DNA of 64,000 bases from Idiomarina abyssalis. GTDB lineage: Bacteria; Pseudomonadota; Gammaproteobacteria; Enterobacterales; Alteromonadaceae. How positions within the stretch are numbered: the stretch's first letter is position 1; each line of letters begins with the position of its first letter. The stretch is from assembly GCF_900116625.1 (NCBI RefSeq), contig NZ_FPBE01000007.1:62001-126000 (forward strand), written 5' to 3'. Positions 1 to 8,427 of this stretch are shown piece after piece. The translations under genes were made by a program, and so were the position numbers. The notes beneath the pieces are model-generated. The model did no database searches. It had not been told where the DNA came from and saw nothing but the letters and a program-made list of their open reading frames with translations.

Positions 1-153
1 TCTGCCAGGGGCCTGACCTGCAACCAGAATACGGGCTTTAGGGTTTAGCTGAACAACCGGTCTGGCACCTAGCGGAAGCTCCGGCTCACATAAAGTACAG
101 GCTCTTACATCACGCAGTAATTGTTGCCAGTGCGGCGGCTCTTCCCATTTCAT
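1..153 (-). CDS. Uracil-DNA glycosylase family protein, N-terminal fragment
   Basis: This gene starts at ATG 153-151 and runs off the left edge, so only the first 51 residues are visible. They begin MKWEEPPHW, then show a Cys-x2-Cys pair (ACTLC), the segment LPLGARPVVQ and the glycine-rich GQAPGR that typically opens the catalytic fold of UDG-superfamily proteins. Known members excise uracil from DNA or are uncharacterised relatives of that fold; which one applies cannot be told from the fragment. The start lies 44 bases inside the 3' end of the patatin gene in another frame, which suggests translational coupling. The identification is from motif memory only. Confidence 0.72.
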   Translation of the reverse strand, partial: MKWEEPPHWQQLLRDVRACTLCEPELPLGARPVVQLNPKARILVAGQAPGR

Positions 154-949
154 ACCCCTGCTCCAACAGTTTTTTGTCCTGAGTAAAACGCCCCACCGGA
201 AAGTCAGCGGGCGGTGCTAACACGGTCATATTACAATCCGTTGGTGGATTATCAATGAAGTTAATGGCGTCATTATACACAGTGGAGCGTCTGGCAACCG
301 CGTCAAATAAAGCCGGATGATGTTTAAAAAAGCGCTTCATAAAGGTCGGCAGTGGTCGTATTTTTTTCCTGAAGCCACGGGGCTGAGACAAAATAACGGT
401 AATGTCCCGGGCACCCATTTCATAGGCTTTAATCACCGGAATAGAGTCGGCCAGACCACCGTCTGTCATAGCTGCACCGCCAACGGTGGGGAAGTCTCGG
501 TAAGCCAAAGGAATAGCGCAGGACGCCGGAAAAAGTTCGTGCAAATTATCGGCTGTCACCCGGGTGTAAACTGGTAAGCCTGTATCGACGTTGGTGGTAA
601 CGACATACAAAGGGCGATTTTGCTCAAGGTAATACTGAGTACTCAACGGCACTTGCTCAAACGAAGCATGCCATAGCCAGCTGACATCGCAAAAGTGACC
701 ACCTTTTAAAAATCGCCGCCAATTAAGAAACTCGGGCTGCAGTGCATGCTGCAAAAGAATCTTTCGGTTACGTCCATGGTCGCCGGCAAGAAAACCGATC
801 AGGTTAGTTGAGCCTGCCGACACGCCAATCGCAAAATCAAAGTCTGTATGCCCGGCTTCAAGAAAACCGTCCAGTACACCCGCGGCGAAAATGCCACGCA
901 TAGCGCCGCCTTCAACCACCAGTGCTTTGTTACCTTGCTCTTGCGTCAT
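110..949 (-). CDS. Patatin-like phospholipase family protein
   Basis: This 279-residue protein should be a serine acyl hydrolase acting on lipids. The patatin features are in order: an oxyanion glycine motif (GGAMRG, residues 14-19), the nucleophile elbow GVSAG with Ser44, and the second dyad residue Asp163 in DGGLADS. There is no signal peptide, so a cytoplasmic or membrane-peripheral location is expected. Length and layout fit the small YjjU-type bacterial patatins. Its 3' end overlaps the start of the downstream UDG-family gene by 44 bases. The substrate is unknown. Confidence 0.85.
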   Translation of the reverse strand: MTQEQGNKALVVEGGAMRGIFAAGVLDGFLEAGHTDFDFAIGVSAGSTNLIGFLAGDHGRNRKILLQHALQPEFLNWRRFLKGGHFCDVSWLWHASFEQVPLSTQYYLEQNRPLYVVTTNVDTGLPVYTRVTADNLHELFPASCAIPLAYRDFPTVGGAAMTDGGLADSIPVIKAYEMGARDITVILSQPRGFRKKIRPLPTFMKRFFKHHPALFDAVARRSTVYNDAINFIDNPPTDCNMTVLAPPADFPVGRFTQDKKLLEQGYEMGRAAALATITA

Positions 950-991
950 ACACCTGTCTATTTCTCAATACTCTTTACTTCTCAATACTGT

Positions 992-1774
992 TTATTTCTC
1001 AATAAAAGCCTGCTCAATTACGTAGTCACCCTGGCGACGTGACGTTGCCTTTGTGAAACCACGCTCATTCAGTATTGCCATTAAGTCTTGCAGCATAGCG
1101 TCATTACCACACAACATAAAGCGGTCATGCTCAGGGTTAATGTCGGGCATACCAATGGTTTTAGTCAAGGTACCCGACTCCAGCAAGTCGGTAATGCGTT
1201 GTTGATGAGCCTCGTCACGGAATGGCTCCCGGGTAACCGTTGGGTAGTAGATTAGCTTTTCGCGCACCCAGTCACCAAAGTACTCATTGCTTGGTAAATC
1301 CTCGCCAATTTCCTTTTGATAAGCCAGCTCTGAAACCCAGCGAACACCGTGCACTAACACAACTTTATCGTACTGTTCATAAATATCGGGGTCTTTAATA
1401 ACGCTCATAAAGGGCGCCAGTCCGGTGCCTGTACTCAGCAAATACAAATTTTTGCCGGGTAGCAGGTGCCCCGGAACCAGAGTGCCTGTTGGACGAGTGG
1501 ACAGTACTACCTCGTCACCCACCTGAATGTGTTGCAGGCGCGATGTCAGAGCGCCATCAGGCACTTTAATGCTGAAAAACTCCAGTTCTTCTTCATGGTT
1601 TGCGCTGGCAATACTGTAGGCCCTGAGCAAGGGCTTCTCTTCCAGCTGCAGACCCATCATCACAAACTGACCGTTTTCAAAGGTGAAACTTGGCTGACGG
1701 GTGGTTCTGAAGCTGAATAAGGTATCGTTCCAGTGGCGTACCTGAGTCACTTTTTCCGCAATGATACTTCTCAT
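992..1774 (-). CDS. fpr: Ferredoxin--NADP(+) reductase
   Basis: FAD-dependent oxidoreductase that moves electrons between NADPH and ferredoxin or flavodoxin. The 260-residue length matches bacterial Fpr. The FAD-binding RAYSIAS motif is at residues 51-57, the nucleotide-binding stretch STGTGLAPFMSV at about 114-125, and VHGVRWVSEL follows as in other Fpr proteins. A GAGGAA ribosome-binding site precedes the ATG at 1774. It is divergent from the Fur-box-controlled PepSY gene, sharing the intergenic region at 1775-1917, so iron or oxidative-stress control is plausible but not shown. Confidence 0.9.
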   Translation of the reverse strand: MRSIIAEKVTQVRHWNDTLFSFRTTRQPSFTFENGQFVMMGLQLEEKPLLRAYSIASANHEEELEFFSIKVPDGALTSRLQHIQVGDEVVLSTRPTGTLVPGHLLPGKNLYLLSTGTGLAPFMSVIKDPDIYEQYDKVVLVHGVRWVSELAYQKEIGEDLPSNEYFGDWVREKLIYYPTVTREPFRDEAHQQRITDLLESGTLTKTIGMPDINPEHDRFMLCGNDAMLQDLMAILNERGFTKATSRRQGDYVIEQAFIEK

Positions 1775-1831
1775 AACTATTCCTCATTGGCGATTTTGTG
1801 CGCATCATAACATAACGTGATTAAATCTAAA

Positions 1832-1846
1832 TGAGAATTTTTATCA
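1832..1846. promoter_or_regulatory. Putative Fur box between fpr and the PepSY-DUF2271 gene
   Basis: The 15-mer TGAGAATTTTTATCA matches the 7-1-7 Fur core TGATAAT-N-ATTATCA at 12 of 14 arm positions. A second partial copy starting TGAGAAT lies at 1861. The sites sit 55-85 bases upstream of the ATG at 1918. They most likely repress the rightward PepSY/DUF4198 pair in iron-rich cells; the divergent fpr could also respond. Confidence 0.65.
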
Positions 1847-1917
1847 TTAAGTATTGCAAATGAGAATAGTTTTTATATAAGATACATTCACTGATGTTTG
1901 TAAAGGATTAAAAAGTC

Positions 1918-2985
1918 ATGGCTCGACGCTCGAGTGGACGCAAAGGATGGTCATTAAAAGACTGGCATTGGATAAGTTCTGCCATCTGCCTCATTGGCAT
2001 GCTGTTGTTTTCAGTTACCGGCATTACGCTTAACCACGCCGGCTGGATAGAGTCTGCGCCCAGCGTCGAAAGCCATGAAAGTTCTCTCCCACAAACGGAA
2101 TTGGCCCGGTTGGTGAATGCGTCAGGGAATGACGTTCTGCCAACTTTTTTTCACCGCTGGTACGAAGAAAAGACGCAAAACAGCATCAGTTCAAATGCCG
2201 AAATAGAATGGAATGACTACGAATTGTACGTCGCAATGCCCCGACCTGGCGGGGATAGCTGGTTCAGCGTCGACTTAGCCAGCGGTGCCTTTTATTCAGA
2301 AACCACCGATCGCGGCTGGATTGCCTACTTCAATGATCTCCACAAAGCGCGTAACACCGGGCTTTTCTGGAGCCTCTTTATTGATGTATTTGCCATTGCC
2401 AGCATTCTGTTCACTGTTACGGGGTTATTACTCTTGAAAAAATACAGCAAAGGACGAAAGTCCACCTGGCCTTTAGTTCTGGCCGGATTCATCATTCCCT
2501 TATTTGCCATTATGGGTTCTGCACATGCTGCTGAAAATGAACTCACCGTGGAAATTCCTCGCTTATCGGTTGCCGAATACCACGCACCTTACCTGGCGGT
2601 ATGGCTCGCTAACGAACGTCACCAGCGAGTCGTCGACATTGCCGTCTGGTACGACGTAAACCTGAAAGACAACGAGGGTGAGAAGTGGCTGAAAGACATG
2701 CGCCAGTGGTGGCGACGCAGTGGCCGCATGGCCGACATGCCTATTGATGGTGTATCGGGTGCAACGCGTCGTCCGGGCACTAACCGTGTGGACTTAACAC
2801 CTTTACTGACTCAATTACCGGAGCTTGAAGCCGGTCAATATTACTTATACGTAGAGGCAGCTCGTGAACTGGGCGGCCGTGAAATGTTGCGGCTGCCATT
2901 GTCTTTACCCATTGAAAGCCCAATATCCATCTCAGACACCGGCGAGCATGAGCTTGGCCGCGTGTCATTAAAACTGGAGCCTTAA
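1918..2985 (+). CDS. PepSY-associated membrane protein fused to DUF2271 domain
   Basis: The 355-residue product has two parts. Residues 1-175 look like a short PepSY-associated transmembrane protein, with helices near 19-41 and 149-172 and a periplasmic region between them. Residues 206-355 look like DUF2271, usually a separate secreted protein, with the segments DVNLKDNEGEKWLKDMRQWW and DGVSGATRRPG. Between them, residues 184-205 (LVLAGFIIPLFAIMGSAHA) resemble a complete signal peptide. The gene seems to be a fusion of two neighbours that are often adjacent in iron-regulated operons. DUF4198 follows after 2 bases. The exact role is unknown; PepSY-TM proteins are linked to iron/siderophore reduction. 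Confidence 0.75.
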   Translation: MARRSSGRKGWSLKDWHWISSAICLIGMLLFSVTGITLNHAGWIESAPSVESHESSLPQTELARLVNASGNDVLPTFFHRWYEEKTQNSISSNAEIEWNDYELYVAMPRPGGDSWFSVDLASGAFYSETTDRGWIAYFNDLHKARNTGLFWSLFIDVFAIASILFTVTGLLLLKKYSKGRKSTWPLVLAGFIIPLFAIMGSAHAAENELTVEIPRLSVAEYHAPYLAVWLANERHQRVVDIAVWYDVNLKDNEGEKWLKDMRQWWRRSGRMADMPIDGVSGATRRPGTNRVDLTPLLTQLPELEAGQYYLYVEAARELGGREMLRLPLSLPIESPISISDTGEHELGRVSLKLEP

Positions 2986-2987
2986 CC

Positions 2988-3818
2988 ATGAAATTATCTT
3001 CTGTACTGACCACCAGCCTGGCCGTTCTGACCTTATTCGCAAGCGCCAGTAGTGAAGCCCACCGTGTCTGGATAAAGCCGAGTGCAACCATTGTATCCGG
3101 CGACTCGGAATGGATTACTTTTGACGCCGCTATTGCTAACGGCATTTTCTATCCGGACCACTACCCGCTGGGACTGGACCGTGTAAAAGCCATGGCACCC
3201 GATGGTGCAGCCGTGACTTTAGAAAATGGCCACAAGGGCAAGCTTCGCTCTGTATTCGATGTTGAGCTGGAAAAAGAAGGCACATATACCGTTTACTCAG
3301 CCAGCTCAGGCTTATCGGCACGTTGGGTAGACGCCGAAGGTGAACGCCAATACTGGCCACCTCGTGGCTCGCAAAAAACCAATGAGGATTTCTATAAGGA
3401 AGTACCTCAGAACGCCAAAGACCTGGAAGTTAGTGAACGCTCACATCGTGTAGAAACTTTTGTTACCTCCGGTGCACCAACCTATGACACTTTGGGTCCA
3501 ACTGGTAAAGGTCTGGAACTGGAACCGGTCACTCACCCAAATGACTTATACACCGGCGAAAACATTACCTTTAAGTTCAATATTGATGGCACAGCAGCGG
3601 CGGGTACTGAAATTGTTCTGGTAAAAGACGGGGAGCGCTACCGCGACCAGTCACAACCCACCAAACTGAAAACCGACAAGAAAGGTGAGGTGACTTTTAC
3701 TCTGGATGAACCGGGCATGTACTGGTTAGAAGCCGAGTACACTGACAACAATGGAAAAGCCCCGGCGAGTAAACGCCAGGGCTCCTATGTTGCGGTACTA
3801 GAAGTATTACCGATGTAA
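2988..3818 (+). CDS. DUF4198 domain-containing periplasmic protein
   Basis: The 276-residue protein begins with a cleavable signal peptide (MKLSSVLTTSLAVLTLFASA, cut probably after SSEA) and continues with HRVWIKPS, the usual mature start of DUF4198 proteins. The rest is beta-rich with a C-terminal Ig-like section (GMYWLEAEYTDNNGK). The family is found with iron- and cobalt-type uptake genes and is thought to bind a metal or ligand in the periplasm; the function is not established. It starts 2 bases after the PepSY-DUF2271 stop, so the two are co-transcribed under the Fur-like box at 1832. Confidence 0.8.
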   Translation: MKLSSVLTTSLAVLTLFASASSEAHRVWIKPSATIVSGDSEWITFDAAIANGIFYPDHYPLGLDRVKAMAPDGAAVTLENGHKGKLRSVFDVELEKEGTYTVYSASSGLSARWVDAEGERQYWPPRGSQKTNEDFYKEVPQNAKDLEVSERSHRVETFVTSGAPTYDTLGPTGKGLELEPVTHPNDLYTGENITFKFNIDGTAAAGTEIVLVKDGERYRDQSQPTKLKTDKKGEVTFTLDEPGMYWLEAEYTDNNGKAPASKRQGSYVAVLEVLPM

Positions 3819-4844
3819 TTAATCGGCTGTTACAACGGGTGGTTCCTCTAAACGAACCACGCCCAGTGTATTGGCGTCGGTACCGAACCAAATGGAGTCG
3901 GTGCTTTCATCATAAAACATATGACGAACGGTACCGCCGCCACTTTCCAGTTCCATCGGCTCTGAAAACTCATGGGTTTCTGTATCAAAGCCCACCAGCC
4001 GGTTAGGCTGAACACCGGTTTCTACAAACCAGACGTCGTTACGCTTATCGACAGCCATGCCGTAAGGACGCGAATTTTCTTCAGCGGGTGCGCGCCAGTC
4101 TTTATTCTCGCCACTGACCGGGTCGTAACTGCCAACATACCCTTTGTTGTAGTCGACATACCAAATAGTGCCATCGTCGGCCATACCCAATCGGCGCGGT
4201 CGGTTATCTTTTCTATCCAGCTCTATTTCCTGCAGCTTGCCGTTTTCTACAGTTGCCAGTTTATTGGTGCCAAAGAGTGTTGCCCAGGGTTTATCATTTT
4301 CGACAATTAAACCATAGGGTCTGGCCGATTCCGTGGGAACGTCCCACAGCATCATCTCACCATCACCGGTTTCCAGAAAACCAATTTGATTACCACCTTG
4401 CACCGTAAACCAAATGTCATCGTTGGAGGTAAAGTCCATGGTATGACTGTCACGAGTGCCGTCACCCGGCAGCTCAAATTTCTCGATGTCGCCTGTTGCA
4501 GGGTCAATTAACCCAATATGATTCATAAGATTACCGGCGTACCAGGCACCGCGGTCATCCACTATAACGGTGTGAGGGCCAGCGCCATCGGGTAAATCGT
4601 AGCGTTTAAATTCTTCAGTTTTTGGGTTAAAGGTGGCGGCGTAATGGCTTCCCTGACCCACAAACCAAACCGTTCCGTCGTGTACCCATGGGTCACGCGG
4701 ACGGGAGTCCTCCCATGGAACCTGCCACTCCTGAATTTCTGCGTTCGCCAGCCTGCTGTCTTTGTGATCATCACTTTTTGCCGGCGCACTGCTTACTCCC
4801 GCCAGACCAATGATTACTGCACTTGTTAAACTTAGGTACTTCAT
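3819..4844 (-). CDS. Secreted Vgb-like (streptogramin lyase family) beta-propeller
   Basis: A 341-residue exported protein: signal peptide (MKYLSLTSAVIIGLAGVSSAPA) followed by repeats of about 40-45 residues with the pattern G-x-IWF or D-x-WF (GTVWFVGQG, DDIWFTVQGG, GTIWYVDYNKG, DVWFVETG, SIWFGTD). These are blades of a six- or seven-bladed propeller of the Vgb/SMP-30 type. True virginiamycin B lyase is a cytoplasmic resistance enzyme; exported relatives like this are uncharacterised, and I would not infer antibiotic resistance. It converges on the DUF4198 gene with adjoining stop codons (3818/3819). Confidence 0.75.
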   Translation of the reverse strand: MKYLSLTSAVIIGLAGVSSAPAKSDDHKDSRLANAEIQEWQVPWEDSRPRDPWVHDGTVWFVGQGSHYAATFNPKTEEFKRYDLPDGAGPHTVIVDDRGAWYAGNLMNHIGLIDPATGDIEKFELPGDGTRDSHTMDFTSNDDIWFTVQGGNQIGFLETGDGEMMLWDVPTESARPYGLIVENDKPWATLFGTNKLATVENGKLQEIELDRKDNRPRRLGMADDGTIWYVDYNKGYVGSYDPVSGENKDWRAPAEENSRPYGMAVDKRNDVWFVETGVQPNRLVGFDTETHEFSEPMELESGGGTVRHMFYDESTDSIWFGTDANTLGVVRLEEPPVVTAD

Positions 4845-4949
4845 CGTTATGGCCTCCCGAAATAGATTCGTATGTAAGTATAGACGCTATTGCGTCAAAC
4901 CCAACACTGTGCAATCTTCAACCTTTAACTCTAAAACGGCGCGTCTTAC

Positions 4950-6725
4950 ATGCTGGATCAATGGCTTATCGGAATCATATTAGTTGCTATGCTGGTGCTC
5001 TTCGTCATCGATAAATGGCGTTATGACCTGGTAGCTATGATGACGCTATTGTCCGCAGCTATTCTTGGTTTGGTGCCAACAGCAGAAGTATTCAGTGGTT
5101 TTGGCAACCCCGCGGTCATTACCGTGGCCGCCGTACTCATTATAAGCCAGGCACTGTGGCGTTCAGGTGTGGTTGATGCACTGGCTTCCGCCATGAAAAA
5201 CATTGGCGATAAGCGTTGGGTGCAGATGATAGCCCTAACCTCCGTCACAACTTTCTGCTCTGCGTTTATCAGTAACACCGGTACCATGGCCATAATGATC
5301 CCGGTCGCACTTCAGTTAGCCCGCAGCAGCGGCAATAACCCGTCCAAACTGCTTATGCCGATGGCTTTTGGCTCCTTACTGGGTGGCACCATTACAATGG
5401 TGGGTACGCCGCCAAATATTATCATTGCCGACATACGCAGAGAGGCAATGGGTGAAACCTTTGGTATCTTCGAATTTACGCCCGTTGGCCTCAGTATTGC
5501 TATAGCCGGTTTGCTTTTCATGTGGTTGCTCAGTCATTGGCTGGTACCGGAAAAGGCCGGTAAATCAAAGTCAGAATCGCTTTACGATGTAAGCAGCTAT
5601 TTGACAGAACTGTACGTGCCCGAAGGGTCCAGCTTTGTAGGCGAAACTCTGTACGAACTTGAAAACCGTACAGAAGACGACTTTGTTATTGTTGCGCTGC
5701 AGCGCGGTGACAAGCGTTGGTCAGCACCGGCTCGTTATTTGCGGCTAAAGTCTGAAGACGTATTAATAGTTGAAGCCAACGCGGAAACTATCCAGCAAGT
5801 TATAGACGGCACCGGACTTGAGCTTAATGCCGAAGAAGAAATCGATGACCGTTTCTTAAAATCCGATGACATTACCGTAATAGAAGGAATTGTCGGACAC
5901 GACTCGCGGCTTATTGGGCGCTCTGCCGCCGATATTAAACTGCGCAGCCGCTACGGCATCAACGTGCTTGGCGTCGCCCGAGAAGGTCAGAAGCTGGGCA
6001 CCGCACTGGCCAATATTCGCTTTAAGCCGGGCGACGTTTTATTACTGCAGGGAGACGCAGAGATCCTCGATGACGTATTTCAGCGCTTTGGCTGCTTCCC
6101 GCTGGCACAGCGCAGCCTGCGCATTGGTTCGTCAAAACGTTTAATGTTGCCTTTGGGTATTTTTGCCGCAACCATTTTATCGGCTGCGTTTGGTTTAATC
6201 TCAGTTCCTGTCGCCTTTTCACTGGCCGCAGGCCTTATGGTTATAGTCAATATTCTACCCCTGCGAGAGCTCTATCATTCTATAGACTGGCCTATCATCG
6301 TATTGTTAGGCGCAACCATACCACTGGGGTCTGCGCTGGAACGCAGTGGCGCCGCAGACACCATTGCCAATGCCGTACTTTATATCAGCCAGGGGTCACC
6401 GGAATTTGTGGCCGTCGGCTTACTACTTATCGTCACCATGTTGCTGTCCAATATTGTTAATAATGCCGCAGCAGCGGTACTTATGGCTCCCATAGGTATC
6501 AGCATGGCCAGTAGTTTTGGCGCCAGCATGGATCCGTTTTTAATGGCCGTCGCTATTGGAGCCGCAGTTCCGTTCTTAACGCCAATAGGACACCAGTCGA
6601 ACATTCTGGTTATGGGTCCGGGCGGCTATAACTTCAGCGATTACTGGCGGCTGGGCTTGCCGCTGTCGCTGGTTGTTACCGCCGTCGCTCTGGTCATGAT
6701 ATTGCTGGTATGGCCGCTGTATTAA
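4950..6725 (+). CDS. SLC13/DASS-family permease with two TrkA-C domains
   Basis: The 591-residue protein has two halves of transmembrane helices typical of the divalent anion/Na+ symporter family, each with a signature loop (SNTGTMAIMIPVA near 110 and NIVNNAAAAVLMAP near 510). Between them are two cytoplasmic RCK-C/TrkA-C domains, about residues 220-290 and 305-385, ending in phrases such as LKSEDVLIVEA and FKPGDVLLLQGD. Such proteins move sulfate, dicarboxylates or other anions; the substrate is not evident. It overlaps the convergent FemAB-like gene by 4 bases. Confidence 0.85.
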   Translation: MLDQWLIGIILVAMLVLFVIDKWRYDLVAMMTLLSAAILGLVPTAEVFSGFGNPAVITVAAVLIISQALWRSGVVDALASAMKNIGDKRWVQMIALTSVTTFCSAFISNTGTMAIMIPVALQLARSSGNNPSKLLMPMAFGSLLGGTITMVGTPPNIIIADIRREAMGETFGIFEFTPVGLSIAIAGLLFMWLLSHWLVPEKAGKSKSESLYDVSSYLTELYVPEGSSFVGETLYELENRTEDDFVIVALQRGDKRWSAPARYLRLKSEDVLIVEANAETIQQVIDGTGLELNAEEEIDDRFLKSDDITVIEGIVGHDSRLIGRSAADIKLRSRYGINVLGVAREGQKLGTALANIRFKPGDVLLLQGDAEILDDVFQRFGCFPLAQRSLRIGSSKRLMLPLGIFAATILSAAFGLISVPVAFSLAAGLMVIVNILPLRELYHSIDWPIIVLLGATIPLGSALERSGAADTIANAVLYISQGSPEFVAVGLLLIVTMLLSNIVNNAAAAVLMAPIGISMASSFGASMDPFLMAVAIGAAVPFLTPIGHQSNILVMGPGGYNFSDYWRLGLPLSLVVTAVALVMILLVWPLY

Positions 6726-7855
6726 GCGCGGTCTTTATAAGGCAGGTAAGTTCGCAGTGTTTTTAGATGTTCGCGTAACGCGGTGCTTTCATCACGACAA
6801 TACTGTTCAATAGCCTCGTTAAGAGGAGACGCCGTAAACCGGTAAAACCCTTCACGCAAAACGGGTTCAAAGCCTCGATGCAGCTTATGCTCGCCCTGCG
6901 CACCAGCGTCAAAGTAGCTAAGGTTATGGTTGATGCAGTATTCAATACCCTGATAATAACAAGCTTCAAAATGCAGAAACTCAAGCTCTTCCTGACAGCC
7001 CCAATAGCGCCCGTAAAGCGTGTCTTCACTTTTAAAGCATAATGACGCAGCCAGCATTTCGTCATTCCTATAAGCCGCAAAGACCACAATGTGGTCAGCT
7101 AAATGTTCCCCCCAAAGTTTGAAGGTAGCCGGGGTTAAATAACCGCCATGGCCCGAGCGTTTTAAATAGGTGCGCTGGTAAAACACAATGAATTGATGCC
7201 AAAAATCTGCGGTTAATTCGTTGCCATGCAAGACTCTCATTTCGACATTTTGATCTGACACCTTTTGCCGCTCTTTGCGTATGGATTTGCGCTTGCGTGA
7301 CACCAAAGCCCCGAGAAAGTCGTCAACGGAGCTATAACTTCGGTTCTGCCAGAGGAACTGAATATCAAAGCGTTGCCACCAACCCTCTTCTGCCAATGCC
7401 TCACTTAAACCCGATTCAACGTACAAACACTGCAAATTGCTGACATCGTGTTCCTGCATCAAAGCAGATTCAATAATAGGCAGAACATCAGCAGCATTAA
7501 CGCTCTCGGCAGTAACCAGACGAGGCCCCTGACACGGGGTAAAAGGTATAGCATTGATAAGTTTTGGGTAGTACTGAAAACCATAACGCTCGTAGGCTTC
7601 AGCGAACGCCCAGTCAAACAAGTACTCGCCATAGGAATGGGTCTTTTTAAACCAGGGCATAATAGCAATCAGTTTGTCGCTATTGTCATGTACCGTGACG
7701 TATTGCGGCAACCAGCCTCGCTGAGGCCCAAGACTACCGCCCTGCTCAAGCGCCAACAGAAAATCATAGCAAGTAAAAGGGTAATCACTCTTAAATAACC
7801 GGCTCCAGTCAGCCTTAGGTATAGTGGTTATTGTTGAGTGTATAACTGTTTGCAT
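6722..7855 (-). CDS. FemAB/GNAT-like protein (PF04339 type)
   Basis: The 377-residue protein resembles the family often labelled peptidoglycan biosynthesis protein/GNAT acyltransferase. Supporting stretches are TPCQGPR near 110, the basic run SRKRKSIRKERQKV near 187-200, and the C-terminal FDAGAQGEHKLHRGFEP, a strongly conserved family signature. No signal peptide or transmembrane segment is seen, so it is cytoplasmic. Relatives of the FemAB fold transfer amino acids or acyl groups, but this subfamily has no settled reaction. The DUF2442 gene ends 3 bases upstream, suggesting one transcript with the DUF4160/DUF2442 pair. Confidence 0.75.
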   Translation of the reverse strand: MQTVIHSTITTIPKADWSRLFKSDYPFTCYDFLLALEQGGSLGPQRGWLPQYVTVHDNSDKLIAIMPWFKKTHSYGEYLFDWAFAEAYERYGFQYYPKLINAIPFTPCQGPRLVTAESVNAADVLPIIESALMQEHDVSNLQCLYVESGLSEALAEEGWWQRFDIQFLWQNRSYSSVDDFLGALVSRKRKSIRKERQKVSDQNVEMRVLHGNELTADFWHQFIVFYQRTYLKRSGHGGYLTPATFKLWGEHLADHIVVFAAYRNDEMLAASLCFKSEDTLYGRYWGCQEELEFLHFEACYYQGIEYCINHNLSYFDAGAQGEHKLHRGFEPVLREGFYRFTASPLNEAIEQYCRDESTALREHLKTLRTYLPYKDRA

Positions 7856-7858
7856 GCG

Positions 7859-8098
7859 TTAGGTGCTTAAAAGCCCCAACACACTAATGTCTTCATCCAA
7901 TTGTGGCCAGTGAATTCCCTGGCCATTTCCCAGCAGATGCCAATCTTTACGCTCCTCTTCCGTGGCCGCTTCCAAACGAGGAAACCAGACAATGGGTGCA
8001 GAAATTTTACGTCCATCAGCTAGCTCGACCTCAAGCGTTGCTTCGGTAACGGATACATTCACTGCTACAGGATGGCGATCAATCTCTAAAGTATTCAT
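7859..8098 (-). CDS. DUF2442 domain-containing protein
   Basis: I place the start at ATG 8098 (MNTLEIDRHP), giving 79 residues. An upstream in-frame ATG at 8137 would lie deep within the DUF4160 gene. The sequence shows the DUF2442 pattern: ADGRKISAPIVWFPRL followed by ATEEERKDWHLLGNGQGIHWPQLDEDISV. The gene overlaps the DUF4160 stop by 20 bases. DUF4160-DUF2442 pairs are common as a mobile two-gene unit and have been suggested to be toxin-antitoxin-like, with DUF2442 as the likely DNA-binding partner. That role is not demonstrated here. Confidence 0.85.
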   Translation of the reverse strand: MNTLEIDRHPVAVNVSVTEATLEVELADGRKISAPIVWFPRLEAATEEERKDWHLLGNGQGIHWPQLDEDISVLGLLST

Positions 8099-8315
8099 CC
8101 CAGGCCTCCAGAAGCTCTTCTTTATGTTGAACGACAATTTTGCTTATACGCCTAAGCTCAAACGATGAAAAGCCTATCGAACTGCTCATCAAAACAGGCT
8201 TAAGCCAAAATTTTGCCAGCTTGTTGTCTCGCTGCACATGAATGTGAGGAGGCTCACCGTTTTCATTACTATAAAAGAAAAAGCGATAAGCACCAATTCT
8301 TAGTATTGTCGGCAT
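8079..8315 (-). CDS. DUF4160 domain-containing protein
   Basis: A 78-residue protein with the family hallmarks: MPTILRIGAYRFFFYSNENGEPPHIHVQ, with the conserved E-x-PHIHV, then AKFWLKP and the C-terminal helix rich in Glu. It is the first gene of the pair with DUF2442, translationally coupled through the 20-base overlap. The family is a candidate toxin or regulator of a toxin-antitoxin-like module; no catalytic mechanism is established. About 110 AT-rich bases upstream (8316-8427) presumably carry its promoter. Confidence 0.85.
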   Translation of the reverse strand: MPTILRIGAYRFFFYSNENGEPPHIHVQRDNKLAKFWLKPVLMSSSIGFSSFELRRISKIVVQHKEELLEAWDEYFRD

Positions 8316-8427
8316 GCTTTAGTTTCCAGGCTTTATAAAGAAATCAAGCTTAGAAAAAACCAAACAATAGAACGTTATGAAATAACCTAAAAGTACGTAA
8401 TCATTTGCCAGCTCATTTCATCCGGCA

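Noticed and set aside
3819-4844. Streptogramin (virginiamycin B) resistance gene
   Set aside because: The protein is exported and only shares the propeller family; active-site residues were not confirmed, so resistance is not inferred.
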